Assembly (NCBI GenBank): GCA_030248215.1
Contig: JASANG010001737.1
Location: forward strand, 124,001 to 188,000
DNA from: Enoplolaimus lenunculus
Taxonomy: Eukaryota; Nematoda; Enoplea; Enoplida; Thoracostomopsidae
DNA length: 64,000 nucleotides
Direction of reading: 5' to 3'
The translations under genes were made by a program, and so were the position numbers. Positions 23,132 to 38,000 of this stretch are shown here, piece after piece; the stretch's first letter is position 1, and each line of letters begins with the position of its first letter. Below the pieces are notes generated by a model, which did no database searches, was not told the origin of the DNA, and saw only the letters and a program-made list of their open reading frames with translations.

Positions 23132-25376
23132 ATGTCGACCAGTGCAGCGACAAGTGGGGATACAGGCAGTAGTGGCGGAATTGGGATTTCGTTTTTGAGC
23201 CAGCTGTTTCGATCGTCGACGTCGAAAGCGGCGGCGGCGGTCGCGACTGGCCGAAAAAGCTCAACATCGTCGTCGAAGAAACCACGATCGTTGTCCGATT
23301 CAGATTCGTTTGTGTTGCCGATGCATGTGAAACCGGGCGACGCTAGTCGATTGCCACCGTCAACTGCAAAGGCTGGATGGTCGAATGGAACCGGCTTAGC
23401 GTCGCCGCCAAGGTCGGCTCCGCTTCCTCCGCCGTCCCAGCTCCAACCATCTGTTGCGATACCTGCGCAGATAGTGGGGGATGCTAGTCAGCCGTCATCA
23501 GCACATAACGGTATAAATGGTAGCAGGGTGTCGTCGGTGGATGCTGAACGGGTATCCTACCGCTGTCGGGGTCTCAATCCAATGTGTCAAGGTGGGAATT
23601 CGTGTAATGTCGCTGCTGGTGGTCCCGGTGGCGCTATTGGTATCCCTGGGGCTCAAATGACTCGCCACACCGGAGAAATGTGTTGCGACAACAGTGGCGA
23701 CTGTTGGAAGGCCTGTGATAACTGTGGGACACGAAGCGGCGAGAATTTTGTCCACGGAAGTGTTGCGATCGATTTGAGCCCGGCTTTGCGAGCAGACTGC
23801 GAGGAGCCGTCTATCCATGCCACCCTAACTGCGACTGGCGCCGCCGCTGGCGGGTTTCACAGCGTACCAGGAATTGCGAAACGGACGGCGTACGATGCCG
23901 GTGGGTATGTACCATCTTGTGCAATAGTACCACCGACGTTTGCGAAACAAAAAGAACAAGAAGAAACAAAAGAACAACTACAACAACAGCAGCCGCAGCA
24001 AGAACAACAGAAACAACAACAACAGCAGCGCCGCCGACAAGCTCGTAACCGAAGCAACAGCTTGTTCGATCCATACCGCGGCCTCAGTATTTACAGCCGG
24101 CCATTCATGGCGGCGGCCGCTCTCTCAAACGGCGGCAGTGCTGGTAGACGCCACAGTGGAGCCCGATCAGCACCAGCGACCGTCCTTCTGGTGCCACGTA
24201 AAGCTCTGATCGCACTGTCACACGACAGCGCAGCGTTCCACGAACAGTTTCGCCGGCTGTCGCTGGTGACAACGGTACCGCCGCCGCCGCAACGACAACA
24301 GTTGAATTCATCCGGATCGTCGATTTGTTCGACATCGAACGGATCGTCGTCGACTGGTGGCGGTGGCAGCGGTGGCTCTGGCTGCAGATCGAGTTCGTCT
24401 GAAGCACCGTCGCCGCCCACGCCGCCGCCAGTAGTTGCAGCTGTCATCGACTCCTCTGGTAAACGCGTCGACTACTACGCAACTGATGGCGGCAGCAACG
24501 ATCGTGATAACGTTGATTGTGTTCTAACGCAGCCAAACACGACTACCGGCGATACACTGGGTAAAGATCAGTCCCTTATCGCAGGAGCGGTAAATTGTAG
24601 CGCTGGGAGCGGCAGAAATGGATGTGGTTCTACAGATCAAGTTAACATCCAATCCGCAGCTGCAATTCGGCTTGCGGCTGCGTACCAGTTTCAACAACAA
24701 CGACAGCAACGCAAGAAGCAACTGAATTCATATGGCGGCGGGTGCGCTAACGCAAACCGCAGTGGGGGCTACGGTGGACCTGCGTCAGGGTTGTTTTCGT
24801 TGCCAGAAGACAGTAGCGAAACATCGTATCATTCGTACTGTAATCCACCTGTTACCACTCTCCGACAAAAAGACAGTCCACCTCAGCTGAACAGTTTCGA
24901 TGAAGTCTTTTATGGTTCTAGTCCGCCTCGCAATGTCCAATCGGATCATGGTTATGGTAGCAACCGAAGTAGTTCAAAGGCGATTGTATCCAATCCTCTT
25001 CCAGCAACGGGTGACGTCGCCAGTAGCGTTTGTGATATAAAAGACGGGTCAGCAAATGGTATACGAGGTGCTCAGATACGTAAAGATTCTGTTGGACGGC
25101 GACGAGTAGATTCGCCGCCGTATGATCGTAACCAAACGGGTATTGATGAATTTGGAAGCGGTGGTGATGACGCTACGCTAGCCAGCAGTAGCGCTCCAAT
25201 GGCAACCGGGTTTGACGCCGCTAGAAAAGACCTGGACGAAGACGGCGATGAATTTTGTGACGCCCTCGATCAATCAGGGGTCGCTTGGGATTCATGTATC
25301 CTACCGGAAGATAGCGGTGACTTTCAAACGACAACAATATATCAAGACTTGAGACTGTTTTATATTGAGCAGATTG
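23132..25376 (+). CDS. AMPK gamma exon 1: 748-residue low-complexity N-terminal extension
   Basis: One uninterrupted exon starting at an ATG in good context (CAACATG) and ending at ATTG|gtgag in phase 1. No folded domain is recognised. It is rich in Ser, Gly, Pro and Ala. Around residues 142-205 lies a cysteine-rich stretch with [15 protein letters not shown] and, 40 residues later, [15 protein letters not shown]. Around residues 270-305 is a Gln/Lys/Glu-rich segment followed by a basic patch ([19 protein letters not shown]) with possible basophilic-kinase serine sites. Further Ser/Gly and Pro runs follow near 380-440, and the last about 40 residues are acidic. Long N-terminal extensions are known in vertebrate gamma2/gamma3 and in insect gamma, but the sequence is not conserved. 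An alternative promoter before exon 2 making a short isoform is possible and cannot be seen here. Confidence 0.85.
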
Positions 25377-25759
25377 GTGAGTTTTGATTGGATGGTTGAA
25401 TTCCGGCTTTAGTTATAATTTTTTTCTCAGCGTAAGGGGGTTTTGATTGATACGCTGGTTAACATCCGTGCTCGGGTAACCGAGGTGAGATCAACCAAAG
25501 TTTCACTCCATAACTATCAATTTAGCCCTATTCACAAATGTAAAGTTTTTGCAGTGAGAACTTGCAGCTGCAGTTTGCAATGTATATAAGCTTTGTTTTA
25601 AAACACTGACACAAAACATTTATATATGCAAGTTATCGCTGCAAAAACTTGTGCGTGCGCATAAGGCTTAAATTGATAGCTTTGGAGTGAAACTTTAACT
25701 TATCTGTGTTACCTCCATCATCAGAGAGTGGGTGTTTGCTACAAAGCGGTTGTTGTTTG

Positions 25760-25820
<61 letters not shown>

Positions 25821-25921
25821 GCGATTGTTGTTGTGGTTGTTGCTGCTGTTGTTGTTGTTGTTGTTGTTGTTGTTGCGGTTGTTGTTGTTGTTGCGATTGT
25901 TGTTGCGGTTGTTGCTGCTGC

Positions 25922-25973
<52 letters not shown>

Positions 25974-26017
25974 GCGGTTGTTGTTGTTGTTGCGATTGTT
26001 GTTGCGGTTGTTGCTGC

Positions 26018-26050
<33 letters not shown>

Positions 26051-29000
26051 GGTTGTTGAGGTTGTTGTTGTTGTTGTTGTTGTTGTAGTGTTTGTTGTTG
26101 CTGTTGTTGCGGTTTTTATTGCTATGTGGTTACTGTTGCTGTTTCTGTTGGTCTATTGGGTGTTGATAATCTGTGTTGTTTGTTGTAGCTGTTGTTTTTG
26201 TAATGCAATTGATTGAAGTTCATTGTGTTCGTACATATTATTATGTGTTTTGATCATTAACAGTCAGTATGAGGTCAAAATACTTTTAGGATGCACCAGT
26301 AAACGCTGGCGCTTATTAAGTACAACAGGCAGCTTTATGTAGTATGTACATATGGTATTTTGGTTTTTTTGGTTAACTCACACTAGATTGGTTATGTTAT
26401 TGTTCAATATATACGTACATGAGTTCTAAAAAACAGTTATCGCGTGCTGTTGGTAAGTTCCCGGGGGGGAGTGCCGAATGACCGATATCCTATGTGTACC
26501 TTATGTTTCTATTTTCAAATTGTTAAGAATTATTTTTCAAAATTTAAATTCTATAAGTTTTGCACTTATTGAGAAAAAATCATTTACAATCATACTGTCA
26601 AAGCATTATATATATATATACTGGGAAAATGCTGAGTTCCTGAACAACATGAGGTATGGTGCATAGTCTTGTTGAAACGATAGTAACTAGACAAGAACTG
26701 TCGCTTGTTGCAATTTAGAAAAGCATCAAGGAACATTAGTATCCGAAATCGCCGTACTTAACTATTAATCCTTCTGAAACATATTGCGGTCGGCAAAACT
26801 ATTTCTGGTGTCAAAATTTGACGTTATTAGCAGACAGTTTAATGAAAATTTTAGTCTTGTTGAAACGATAGTAACTAGACAAGAACTGTCGCTTGTTGCA
26901 ATTTAGAAAAGCATCAAGGAACATTAGTATCCGAAATCGTCGTACTTATTAACTATTAATTCTTCTGAAACATATTGCGGTCGGCAAAACTATTTCTGGT
27001 GTCAAAAGGTGACGTTATTAGCAGACAGTTTAATGAAAATTTTAGTCTTGTTGAAACGATAGTAACTAGACAAGAACTGTCGCTTGTTGCAATTTAGAAA
27101 AGCATCAAGGAACATTAGTATCCGAAATCGTCGTACTTATTAACTATTAATTCTTCTGAAACATATTGCGGTCGGCAAAACTATTTCTGGTGTCAAAAGG
27201 TGACGTTATTAGCAGACAGTTTAATGAAAATTTTAGTCTTGTTGAAACGATAGTAACTAGACAAGAACTGTCGCTTGTTGCAATTTAGAAAAGCATCAAG
27301 GAACATTAGTATCCGAAATCGTCGTACTTATTAACTATTAATTCTTCTGAAACATATTGCGGTCGGCAAAACTATTTCTGGTGTCAAAATTTGACGTTAT
27401 TAGCAGACAGTTTAATGAAAATTTTAGTCTTGTTGAAACGATAGTAACTAGACAAGAACTGTCGCTTGTTGCAATTTAGAAAAGCATCAAGGAACATTAG
27501 TATCCGAAATCGTCGTACTTATTAACTATTAATTCTTCTGAAACATATTGCGGTCGGCAAAACTATTTCTGGTGTCAAAAGGTAACGTTATTAGCAGACA
27601 ATTTTATTGAAAAATTTCAACTACAGTTTGAATGAATCAAAATCGGCATATAACGGCTTGGTTGACATTCGTTTTTGTGTTAAATATTAATTTAAAGTTA
27701 TAGGCATTAGCACTTTAATATGTTCGTTATTTAATAAAATTTTCAACTACAGTTTGAATGAATCAAAATAGGCATATAACGGCTTGGTTGACATTCGTTT
27801 TTGTGTTAAATATTAATTTAAAGTTATAGGCATTAGCACTTTAATATGTTCGTTATCTAATAAAATTTTCAACTACAGTTTGAATGAATCAAAATAGGCA
27901 TATAACGGCTTGGTTGACATTCGTTTTTGCGTTAAATATGAATTTAAAGTTATAGGCATTAGCACTTTAATATGTTCGTTATCTAATAAAATTTTCAACT
28001 ACAGTTTGAATGAATCAAAATAGGCATATAACGGCTTGGTTGACATTCGTTTTTGCGTTAAATATTAATTTAAAGTTATAGGCATTAGCACTTTAATGTG
28101 TTCGTTATCTAATAAAAGTTTTCAACTACAGTTTGAATGAATCAAAATCGGCATATAACGGCTTGGTTGACATTCGTTTTTGCGTTAAATATGAATTTAA
28201 AGTTATAGGCATTAGCACTTTAATATGTTCGTTATCTAATAAAATTTTCAACTACAGTTTGAATGAATCAAAATAGGCATATAACGGCTTGGTTGACATT
28301 CGTTTTTGCGTTAAATATGAATTTAAAGTTATAGGCATTAGCACTTTAATATGTTCGTTATCTAATAAAATTTTCAACTACAGTTTGAATGAATCAAAAT
28401 AGGCATATAACGGCTTGGTTGACATTCGTTTTTGCGTTAAATATTAATTTAAAGTTATAGGCATTAGCACTTTAATATGTTCGTTATTTAATAAAATTTT
28501 CAACAGTATTCTTACTAGAAAATTTCAGAAATTTCCATGGATATTGGCTCGGTCGCAGAAAAATGACTATAGTCATGTATTAAATAAAGATTTTTGCTTT
28601 TACAAGGTTAATCGATGTTGCCAGAATACGATTCGAATTTTGAGCTTCTAGTGCTGACTGTGCAGTGAAACTAAATAACTCGACTGAGAAATACGCTGGA
28701 GCAATCGTGTTGTTCGCAATCGGTTTCTAAAGAATTAATTGCAAAGACGATTTCAGACGCTAATATTGCATGGTGTTTTCCGAAATTACATCAAACGACA
28801 AAGCTCGTTTTCGTGTACTTACTATCTGTTTAACAGGAATATAAAGCAAATCTAATGTTTCTAAAGTGCTGAGCTAGTTTTTCTTGTTTCAACTTGGAGT
28901 GAAACCAATCACATATATTCAAAAACAGGTCAAAAAATATCTTTCAAATAAAGCTCTATAAAGTATACGAAATAATTGCAAAAATTACATAGCTAACGAG

Positions 29001-32000
29001 TAAGATGTGCTTAATTGCAACGAGAAATTTCCATACCTGGACTTGCACCCGGACCGGACGTTACTCTGTCTGTTAAGTCTTCGTAAACGTCATTGACTGC
29101 AACATTGTGGTGGGTAACTTGTGCGAATTGAGTTCGCTTTCGGATTGTTGTTTGAAATACAACGCCACAGAACGTAATATGTGATTCGCTAATCTGCTAT
29201 TCAGGCCAATTACCAATTGGCATAGGCCAATCTGCTATTCGAAACAAATAGCAGCTTGGCCTAGGCCAATTTGCGATTGTGAGATTTCGCAAAACAACAG
29301 TTATATAATACCAACGCTAAATTGTTGCGGTATTGCGTCTGTCCAAATAATCAAATCTGATTGGTCAATAAGTTCAATAGCAGTCTATCCCCGGCCACGC
29401 TGCTATTACGTAAAATAGCAGATTGGCCGGGGTGAATTAGTAATTGGCCTGAATAGCCGATAGGCCTACGACATTACACCAACTTTGAACACTGCGACAA
29501 TTCAAAACAACTGTCAGGACTTTAGTTTTTGTAACGAAAACCATGGTTGAGATGCGAATGGAACTGTTGTAACTCGAAATAAATGCTTTATTTGTTACTG
29601 CTAGGGTGGATCATCGAGTAAGTGACAGTTGACAGCTGCAGCTGATATAATGATGTCAAAAAAATGTCGAAAGCTGGAGAGATGGGTATCGACGTTTGCA
29701 TGACTTGTTGGAGTCATGCGGTCTGTTTGGGGCCGAAATGGGGGGAGAGGCCGGAGGTTTTGTAAAATTGGTCCGGAGTACTTTTACGCCTTGTAACGGA
29801 TGGCTGAGCGCCTGGCTGGCTGGCATATAATATATATATCATATATATTATATATATAATGCTATATACATGCAAGGGCCGCAACGTGAAAATGTGGGTG
29901 CAGTGATTTGAGTATGACTTTTTAACTATTTTTAGCAGCAGTTCATATTTGGTGGGAAAGATGCAACTGCGATGGCGATATCAACGTTGGGTACGTTTAT
30001 AAACTGAAACAGTGCTGCAGTGTTCCAACGGAATTCCCAATCCGGCTAAAATTCCGAAAATAGTTTTGGGTTCCGATTCCGACTGACTTGTATTCCGATG
30101 CCGGAATTCCGATTTTTCGGTTATGAGTTTTTAACCTGATTGAACTTAAATTTTGCCTATTTTTAGTTTGTTTGCAAATCTGTGTGTTTTTGTTACTAAG
30201 TATTTCCAGTTGCAGAGTTAATTATTTCGCTGATTGTCAAAATGTCACTGCAATTGAAAATTTTAAGATAGATCGCTAATACAGTCAGCTATACAACCAA
30301 TGTTTACTGAAACTGTGAACAATGCAGACAAACATACTGCAACATACTGCAACAAAAGTCAAGTCATACACTTTAGTTTTTGATATATTTACTAAAACTT
30401 AAATTCCGATTCTGATTCCGGTTCCAACAAAAAAATTTTAATTCCGATTCCGCTTCCGACAAAATTTACTTCCGGGTTTTACTTGTGGAATGCAAGGTTA
30501 CGCACTTGCAAGTGGAAGGTGACACAAGACTGAGGTAGGGTGGATCCCGTAGCCAAGATAAGACCTGAGGGCCACTCAGCTCTGTGTCGAAAAAGGTTTG
30601 GGATCCCGTTTCGCGAACAATTATAGAACGACTTGTGAATGACGATAGAAATTTCTCGCGTGCCACCTGAGAAAATTTTGGCTCCGGGGTACATGTGTTG
30701 GATACGGGACTGTGTGGGGGTAAATTTTTTCAGATGTGTGTGGCGCCTATCAACAGTGTGTGGCTTACGTTTTACTTAACCTCCAAGCAGGGTGGGACCG
30801 AATTCACGATTTGACCGAATCCGAATCTTGCATGTTGAAAATTTGAAATATATCTGTAATTTGTTTCAAAAACAACACAATGCTACCTGTATAACTTTTA
30901 AATGTTAATACAGTTCGTGCCCGACCTCAGCTCTAAGATTTGTGACTTGAAACCAAAAAATATTAATTTGTATAGCAAGTTTTTTCAACTTTTAATTGTT
31001 TAAAAATTAAATAACATATTGCCGAACATTGTTGGATTCAACTTTTTCACAATCGAATCCGAACCTCAAATTTTTGTCCAATCGGAATCCGAAGCTCGCT
31101 TTGGTTGCCGTCCTACTTCCAAGTTGTTGTATTGTAATTCGAAATGTCTTTTGGTAGTGGCTGCAAATCTGTTCATTCCACCATATCGATTCTGGCTGAA
31201 CTTGTGGGTCACTGCTTAAAGAGTTATAAGTTCACTTTCAGGTGGAAACCCATGGCACGGACCTGGCCGGATGCGGCCCCCAAACCAAATTTCTCGGTAC
31301 GCCACTGGCGGCAGTGACCATCATGATACCAGGGGCGGTGATATGAAGACCCTAAAGGAGGCGCATGCACAATTTTTCGGGTCTTTTCGGTTATCCGCCC
31401 CAGCCAGCATATGTTCAAAGATGATTGGATTTTAAATTATTTTTTTGCATATTTGAACTTGCCAAACATCCCCTGGTCATTCCACACCCAAATTTGAATT
31501 TTTGAAAAATTTGATTTTTTTAAGATCTCGAGGTCCCTCTTGGTACCCCAAATTTTTTGTTACAAGGTTAAACAAATGATTTACCATTCAATGCAGCTTG
31601 TGAAGCTGAGTCCAAAAGGCCCATGATACAAACTTGTAGTGGCGGAATATTTGAAGTTGCCTACGTTTTCCTAGTCCGTTTCTTTCGAGACCAATTTCAC
31701 AGTAGTTCTCCTTGCGTGCAAGGATTTATCTCTCGCCAAGCTGCAATTCGATGCAATATTCTCGCCCATCTGTTTACTTTTAAAATAAATCGTTGTATGT
31801 AACGAAGTTATTTTTTTCAATATGCAACAATTGCACAATTGCAAATTTTGCGGTCATAACGTGTGTGTGCGCGAGCGCGCACTAAATAACAATGATAGCG
31901 CACGTACACCACCGACGCGTAGTATGAAGCAAACGTGTTCAAGTTGCTCAAGGACAGTAACGCCACAGGTGTACGTGTGTAAAATATAGGGATTAGTATG

Positions 32001-35000
32001 AGTTTATCTATCTGTATTAATAAATTGGAAACACCGACTATGTGTTAATTATCCTGAGGCCCCCAGGGTCAGCTTGTGTGAAGTGTATCACTGTATTCAC
32101 CCTGGTATACGACTCTGTCAAGCTTTTTTCATTGCTGCCGAAAAAGAGCACCCCACTGCCATCGGCCCAGCAATAAAAGTGAACCGACCGAAATTCATTT
32201 CTTGATTTTGTGCGTCGTCTGGTGGCCTGTCCCATGCGGTTTCATGCAGCACGGCACCCGCCTCCTGCTTCATGGGGCGCAAGTCGCGCACGTCTTCCAT
32301 TGCTGCCGTTGCGCCCGAATGCAGCTTGTTGAATGTTGAGCCAATTTGTCCACAAAAAGTCCTTCCATAATAGGCTCTGAGGTTATGGCTCCGCTTTGGT
32401 TTCATTTGACGTGATTGAATTCAGACGATTATTCGTGTTGAATTACTTGTTGCTGTTAGGGTGCAACCGGAACCGGAATTCAAAGCCCCGGCATTTTTTT
32501 CGCTTTCCGGTTTCAGTAGATTTTTGACGGGAATTAAAAATTTCGGTAGTATTAAATTTCGGTCATTTTTTTAATTTACTAACCTTTAACAAGTCTTTTT
32601 AAAGACACTTATTCAATTAGTAACGATAAAAATGAAATAAAGTTAATTAGTACAGTATATAAACCTTGACAATCACCGAAAATGAACCATCGGAAGTAGA
32701 TTTCGCTTCCATGGATAAGGAAAATCTAAAATGCATAGACTAAGTGAATACCTATCTTCAACTAAAGGTTTTTCACCAATAATACAACAAAAAAGAAACT
32801 AAAGATGAATTTACGGTAGCATGTATTTGTAACTTTCCGGTTCCGGTAATTTTTTCAAATTCCAGTTCCGGATCCGGTAAATTGTAATCCCGGTTGCACC
32901 TTGGTGGCAGTCCTCGGTCGCCATCCTTCCGCTGTGCCGTTTTCTTCCCCCCTTTGAGACGGCTCTGAACCCTTTACTAGGTATACGGCATGTCCGTTTG
33001 CAATAGTCACAAAGAGAAGTACATCTTGTGTTAGCTGTATATTCTTGAGGTCGTTTGTGTATTTGGATGATTTGTTTGCTTGTTTGTTTGTTGGTCGGTT
33101 GTTTTTCCTCTGCTTGTCCGTTGGTTGTTTATCAGTTGGTTGTCGGTTGGTTGATTGTTTTTTGGACTGCTGATTGGTTGATTGTTCGATTGTTGGTCTG
33201 TCTGAGTGCTTTATTAATTGGTTGTTTGTTTGCTTGATTGATTAATTGATTATTTATTACTGGTCTGTTTCATCTTGATTGTGTTTTGTTGATCACTGTT
33301 GATTTGGTGGCTTGTCTGATTGATTGTTTGTTGATGGTTGATTGGTTGTTTTGTTGTGTTTACATTATATCATTGCTGTGCTTCCTTTTACAATTGTGTT
33401 CAATTTTAGAAAACGAAGATTTAGTGTACGCTGAATTTATGCGCGTTCACAAATGTTACGATTTGATTCCGACCAGTACCAAACTTGTTGCCTTTGACAC
33501 TCAGTTGTTGGTAAGTTGTATATGGTTCAGTTTTCAATACCAACTTTTTATTAATTGCATTTGCATTACGCAATAATCTGTCTACTCCCTGAGCGTAGAC
33601 AAGAATTGTTTTACAAGGAAACAGTTCAATGAAAGTCTTGAAAAGTTTATTCTGATACGAGCGTAGCCAGAGATGAAATTTTTGTTCACCTTTGAAATGC
33701 ATGCAGAAGGTTTAATTTAACGCCGTTAAAAGTGACTATTTTATGATGATTTAGTCGAAATAAGTTTTCATTCTCAAACACATATTCGCAGTTTTACACC
33801 ATTGTGTATGCGGTTTTGTGAACTTCGGTATAAGTGTAATTATTGTGCCGTTGCTAATGGCAGATTTATGGTTTGTTTTAGGTCAAGAAAGCCTTTTTTG
33901 CCTTAGTGTATAATGGTTAGTTTAGCGAGTTTTTTTATTTTGACTGTGAGAACGGGTGTTTGTTTAGTCAGGCAGCATGCCAAACGTGATGGTTAGCATA
34001 TTAAATTAACCACTTAGCTTAACGATCCAGTCAAGTATTGGTTGCATACATTAATTGTGTCGATAGTGGGTCGAAAATTTATGTTAACGTTCGGGTGATA
34101 AGTTTTTGATTTTCATGATATTTCGGGACCGGAAAAGTAATTTATGGTTGTATTTTTAGTTGGTTTCCTGTGTTTTAAAAATGGCAAGTTTTTTACTAGC
34201 ATTTGCTTGTAATTCGCGTTTAAGTCTGAAATTAAACAAAGAAATATATTGCTTTATAAAACGGATTTTACGCAATTTGATGCGAAAGCAATAACCTAAT
34301 ATTATGACGAGAATGCTTTCTAGTTTGCACTTGAAATGTGGGATGTTAATATATGAAGTATGTTTTATTTTCGTTTCACTTCTTCTGTTTTAGGCGTACG
34401 TGCTGCTCCGCTGTGGGATCATAATTGTCAAAAATTTGTTGGTAAGTCATTGGTTCATGTTAATACTGTAAAAAATATATAGTATCCGATTGTTTAAATA
34501 CACCAATCCATGAATCAAAATGCGTTTTATGTTTTCAGTTGATTTTTTACGCACAGTGTAACATGCTTACAGCACATACTCGTATAGCAGGTATGTATCT
34601 TTATATTACCTTTGATCTACAACACGTAATTGAATAGCTTGGCTAAGCACCATGAAACGAAAGCAATCAATAGTGTAAGAATTGTGAAACTGTTGCAGAA
34701 ACCATTGCTTGGTGTGCGCCTATAATATGTCATTATTTTTATTTTCAGGCATGCTCACGATAACTGATTTTATCAACATATTACGAAAACAGTACAAAAC
34801 ACCAGACGGAGTTACCGTTGATATAGAAGAAGATCGCATATCAACATGGAAAGGTAATGGTACAACGTTACAACAATAGTTTATATAAATAAAGTTAGTG
34901 TCACTTGTGTAATATTAATTGATTTTGGTTAAAATTTGTCGTTCGAGAATGAATTGATGGCTTTTCTTCAACATCGTATACACACTTTAACGTGGATCAT

Positions 35001-38000
35001 GCGTTTTTGACTAGCTGATACTTTTATCCCTCAGCCCTGGTTGCTTACTACTATCTTATCGGTCCAAATTTTTTAAAAATTCTACAAATTCGACAATGCA
35101 AATTGCTTATCCAGATTATATCAGTATTAACACTGGCTGAGGTCTTAATACAAACATTTTGTTTTATTTAAGAGCCAAGCAAATCGAAATCGGTATTTCA
35201 TTGTATTGATGTCAACGAAAAGTACGTAACAAATAGCGAACATTATATTGTAATGACATTAACTTTGAACGTATTTTCGATTAGTTTTATTTGACGGCAT
35301 AAACACGTATTTGCAGTCAGCTGTGAATTTCAGAAATTTAAAGAATTATGAGGTCCTTTTTATCATTTTCGAGGTCGTTTCAGCGAAACTAAAGGGTGGA
35401 GGCCGCCGTGTTTTTAGCGTTTTTAGTTGGTGCTAGTTGCTAGTGGAAAAGTTAACATATAGCACAACTTATTCTTGGATGAGATAGTTTTTGATAGACG
35501 TTGCTTGTGCGAAACCAAACCCTGGTCGACATCTTGTTCTTGGTTGTTAGTGCTACTCGCTAATGGAAAATTGTTTGGTGTGTTGAATTTTTGGGATCTC
35601 GCGGTAATCTTGTTATTGATTTTATATAATTTCCAGTTTGCTCAACGCTGTTCGTATGCTGTGTGAGCACAAAATACATCGATTGCCAGTGATGAATGCC
35701 GAAACGGGCAATGTGCTTTATATATTGACTCATAAACGAATACTGCGATTTTTATATCTCTATGTAAGTTTGTTTTCTATCTTGTGGGGGGGGGGGGTGA
35801 AATGTGTGTTGTAGGGGGTTGCTTACACCTTGAAGGGTGTGTAATTTAGCAGTTTGAGGGGTAGTGTAACGATGGCGCTATACTTTGGAGACGTCCAGCG
35901 GCGCGTGCAAAGTATAGCCAACCGTGAGTGTGGCACAAAAATAGTATTGATAATAAGACATGTGCCGCTTTGAAAGATATGCGACCCTGAAAAATTGTAA
36001 TGCCAAACGCTAACGGTTTGTCCTTGACGTCTTACGGGAGCGATAACAGATTTATCGTGATTGCGCTCCAAACGCTACTCTGATCGCGATTGCTGGTTTC
36101 TTGATCGCAATCGTTCGCAAAAGCGATTTGAACTGCTCGCGTTTGCTGTGACCGTAACCGAGACTTAATCGTTGTAATAATTGGGTAGATTTTACTGTAT
36201 TATATTTTTAGATGCATGACCTTCCAAAACCGAAGTGGTTACGGAAAACGCCGAAAGAGCTCAATATTGGCACTTGGGGCAGTGTACATACGGTAATTTT
36301 CAGTATATTTTTTATTTTGTTAAGCTGTCAACTCATGCGTTCGTACATAATGTTACTTATCTTTGTAGATTGGTTTGTTCTATGTTTTGTTTACAATTGT
36401 TTGATATTAGAATATATTGTTAGGTATGAATTATTGCAATCATTAATTTTTTTAACATTATTTGAATAATTTTGTCAATTCAGGTTCATCCTGACACTCC
36501 ATTGATTGACGCGTTGAATTTATTTGTGGAGAAACGTGTCTCTGCGCTTCCAATTGTGGACAAAACAGGCGTTTTGGTTGACGTGTACGCGAAATTTGAC
36601 GTTATTGTAAGTTTGCCGAATATTGTTAAAAATGACATGGCTAGGGGCCGAAGTCAAGGTATTAGAATGTGTCGTATTTGAGGCAGGTGAGAAATGATGA
36701 GAAGCGTTTTGGTATTTTTTGGCTTTTAGACGTCATATTACCGCCAAATTTTTATAGTTGCTATGTTTTTTTAATGTTTGATACTTTCTCGCCTGTCGAA
36801 ATTCTGCTGTTGATTTTTGTTTGGAAGCGAAGTAATGGAGTGTGAATCAAATAACTTTCAAGTCTGCGACTGTGATTGTATAATAGTAAAAACTAACTAA
36901 TTTTTAGTAGGTTATGTGTGTATTCTGTTTGTTTTTATTTTTAGAACATTGCTGCCGAAAAAACATACAACAATCTAGACATAACCGTATCGGACGCTCT
37001 TAGACATCGCTCTGATGTAAGTTGCATTATTCATAATAACGTGCAGTTATGGCTGCATTTTCAAAATGGTAGCATTATTTTCAAACGTGTACAGCCATTA
37101 TCGCTAGGTAATAGTTGGTTTTTTTAAATAAGTAAATTAGTGCTGCTGTTAATGTCAAATTGCGTATTGCATGTGAACATTCTCTTTTGTAGAAGCAGTG
37201 TATTCGTACGTGAAATCTTTGTCTTACACACGATTTCATCGCCTTGAAAATTGCTGAATTGAAGCATGGCAAACCCGCTGTTGGGCATTGCTGTTGTGAT
37301 TGACAACAAAAGTGTTTTTATGTATTTTAGTGGTTCGAAGGTGTGAAGCATTGTTGGGACACCGATTGTTTATGGGTAGTTATTGAATCACTTGTGAAAG
37401 CTGAGGTAAGCGGCATGATTGATTTATGGTGCTTCCTTTATAATGAAACAAAACTATGGCTTTCTTGGTACGATCTTGGCCCAAGTTGACATTTTTTGCG
37501 CAAAAACTTAAGTATTTGTTTAAGTCGGCGACTTAATTGTACTTAAGATTAACTTAAGTAAACACTTAATTAAAATTTCAGAAACCAAGCCAATAAGATT
37601 GAAACATTTTGAAGCATACTAGTGGCAGAGATTTCCGGTACTTTGTCTGTTTGTGTAATTAAATCTCGAACGCTGAACATCTGGCGGAACATGTTCAATA
37701 TATTATACATTGTTCTACTTCTAGCTTACATTTATACACTCATAAACAAAATATAACGTATGCAAGCAAGAAGTTTTTCTGAAAAACAAGCCAGCATTGC
37801 AAATATTGCAACAATTTGGTCTGCGAGAGACTGCGGCTGGTACTGAAATTAACCAACGCGAAATTACTGCTTTACTGTAAAATTTTAGGTTCATCGAATG
37901 ATGATTGTAAACGCAGAGAAAAAAGTTGTGGGCATTGTGTCGCTGTCGGATCTATTAGCTCATCTTGTGCTCAACCATGCTCGAGGTAAGTGTCAGAGTA

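Noticed and set aside
25706-26216. Long frames of poly-Cys, poly-Val and poly-Leu
   Set aside because: They are three readings of the same (TTG)n microsatellite inside AMPK intron 1.
26664-28505. CRISPR-like array
   Set aside because: Whole units of 126-191 bases repeat without unique spacers, so this is satellite DNA in an intron.
32118-32405. 95-codon minus-strand frame in AMPK intron 1
   Set aside because: GC-rich and open but without splice sites, domain or paralogue. Not enough to call a gene.
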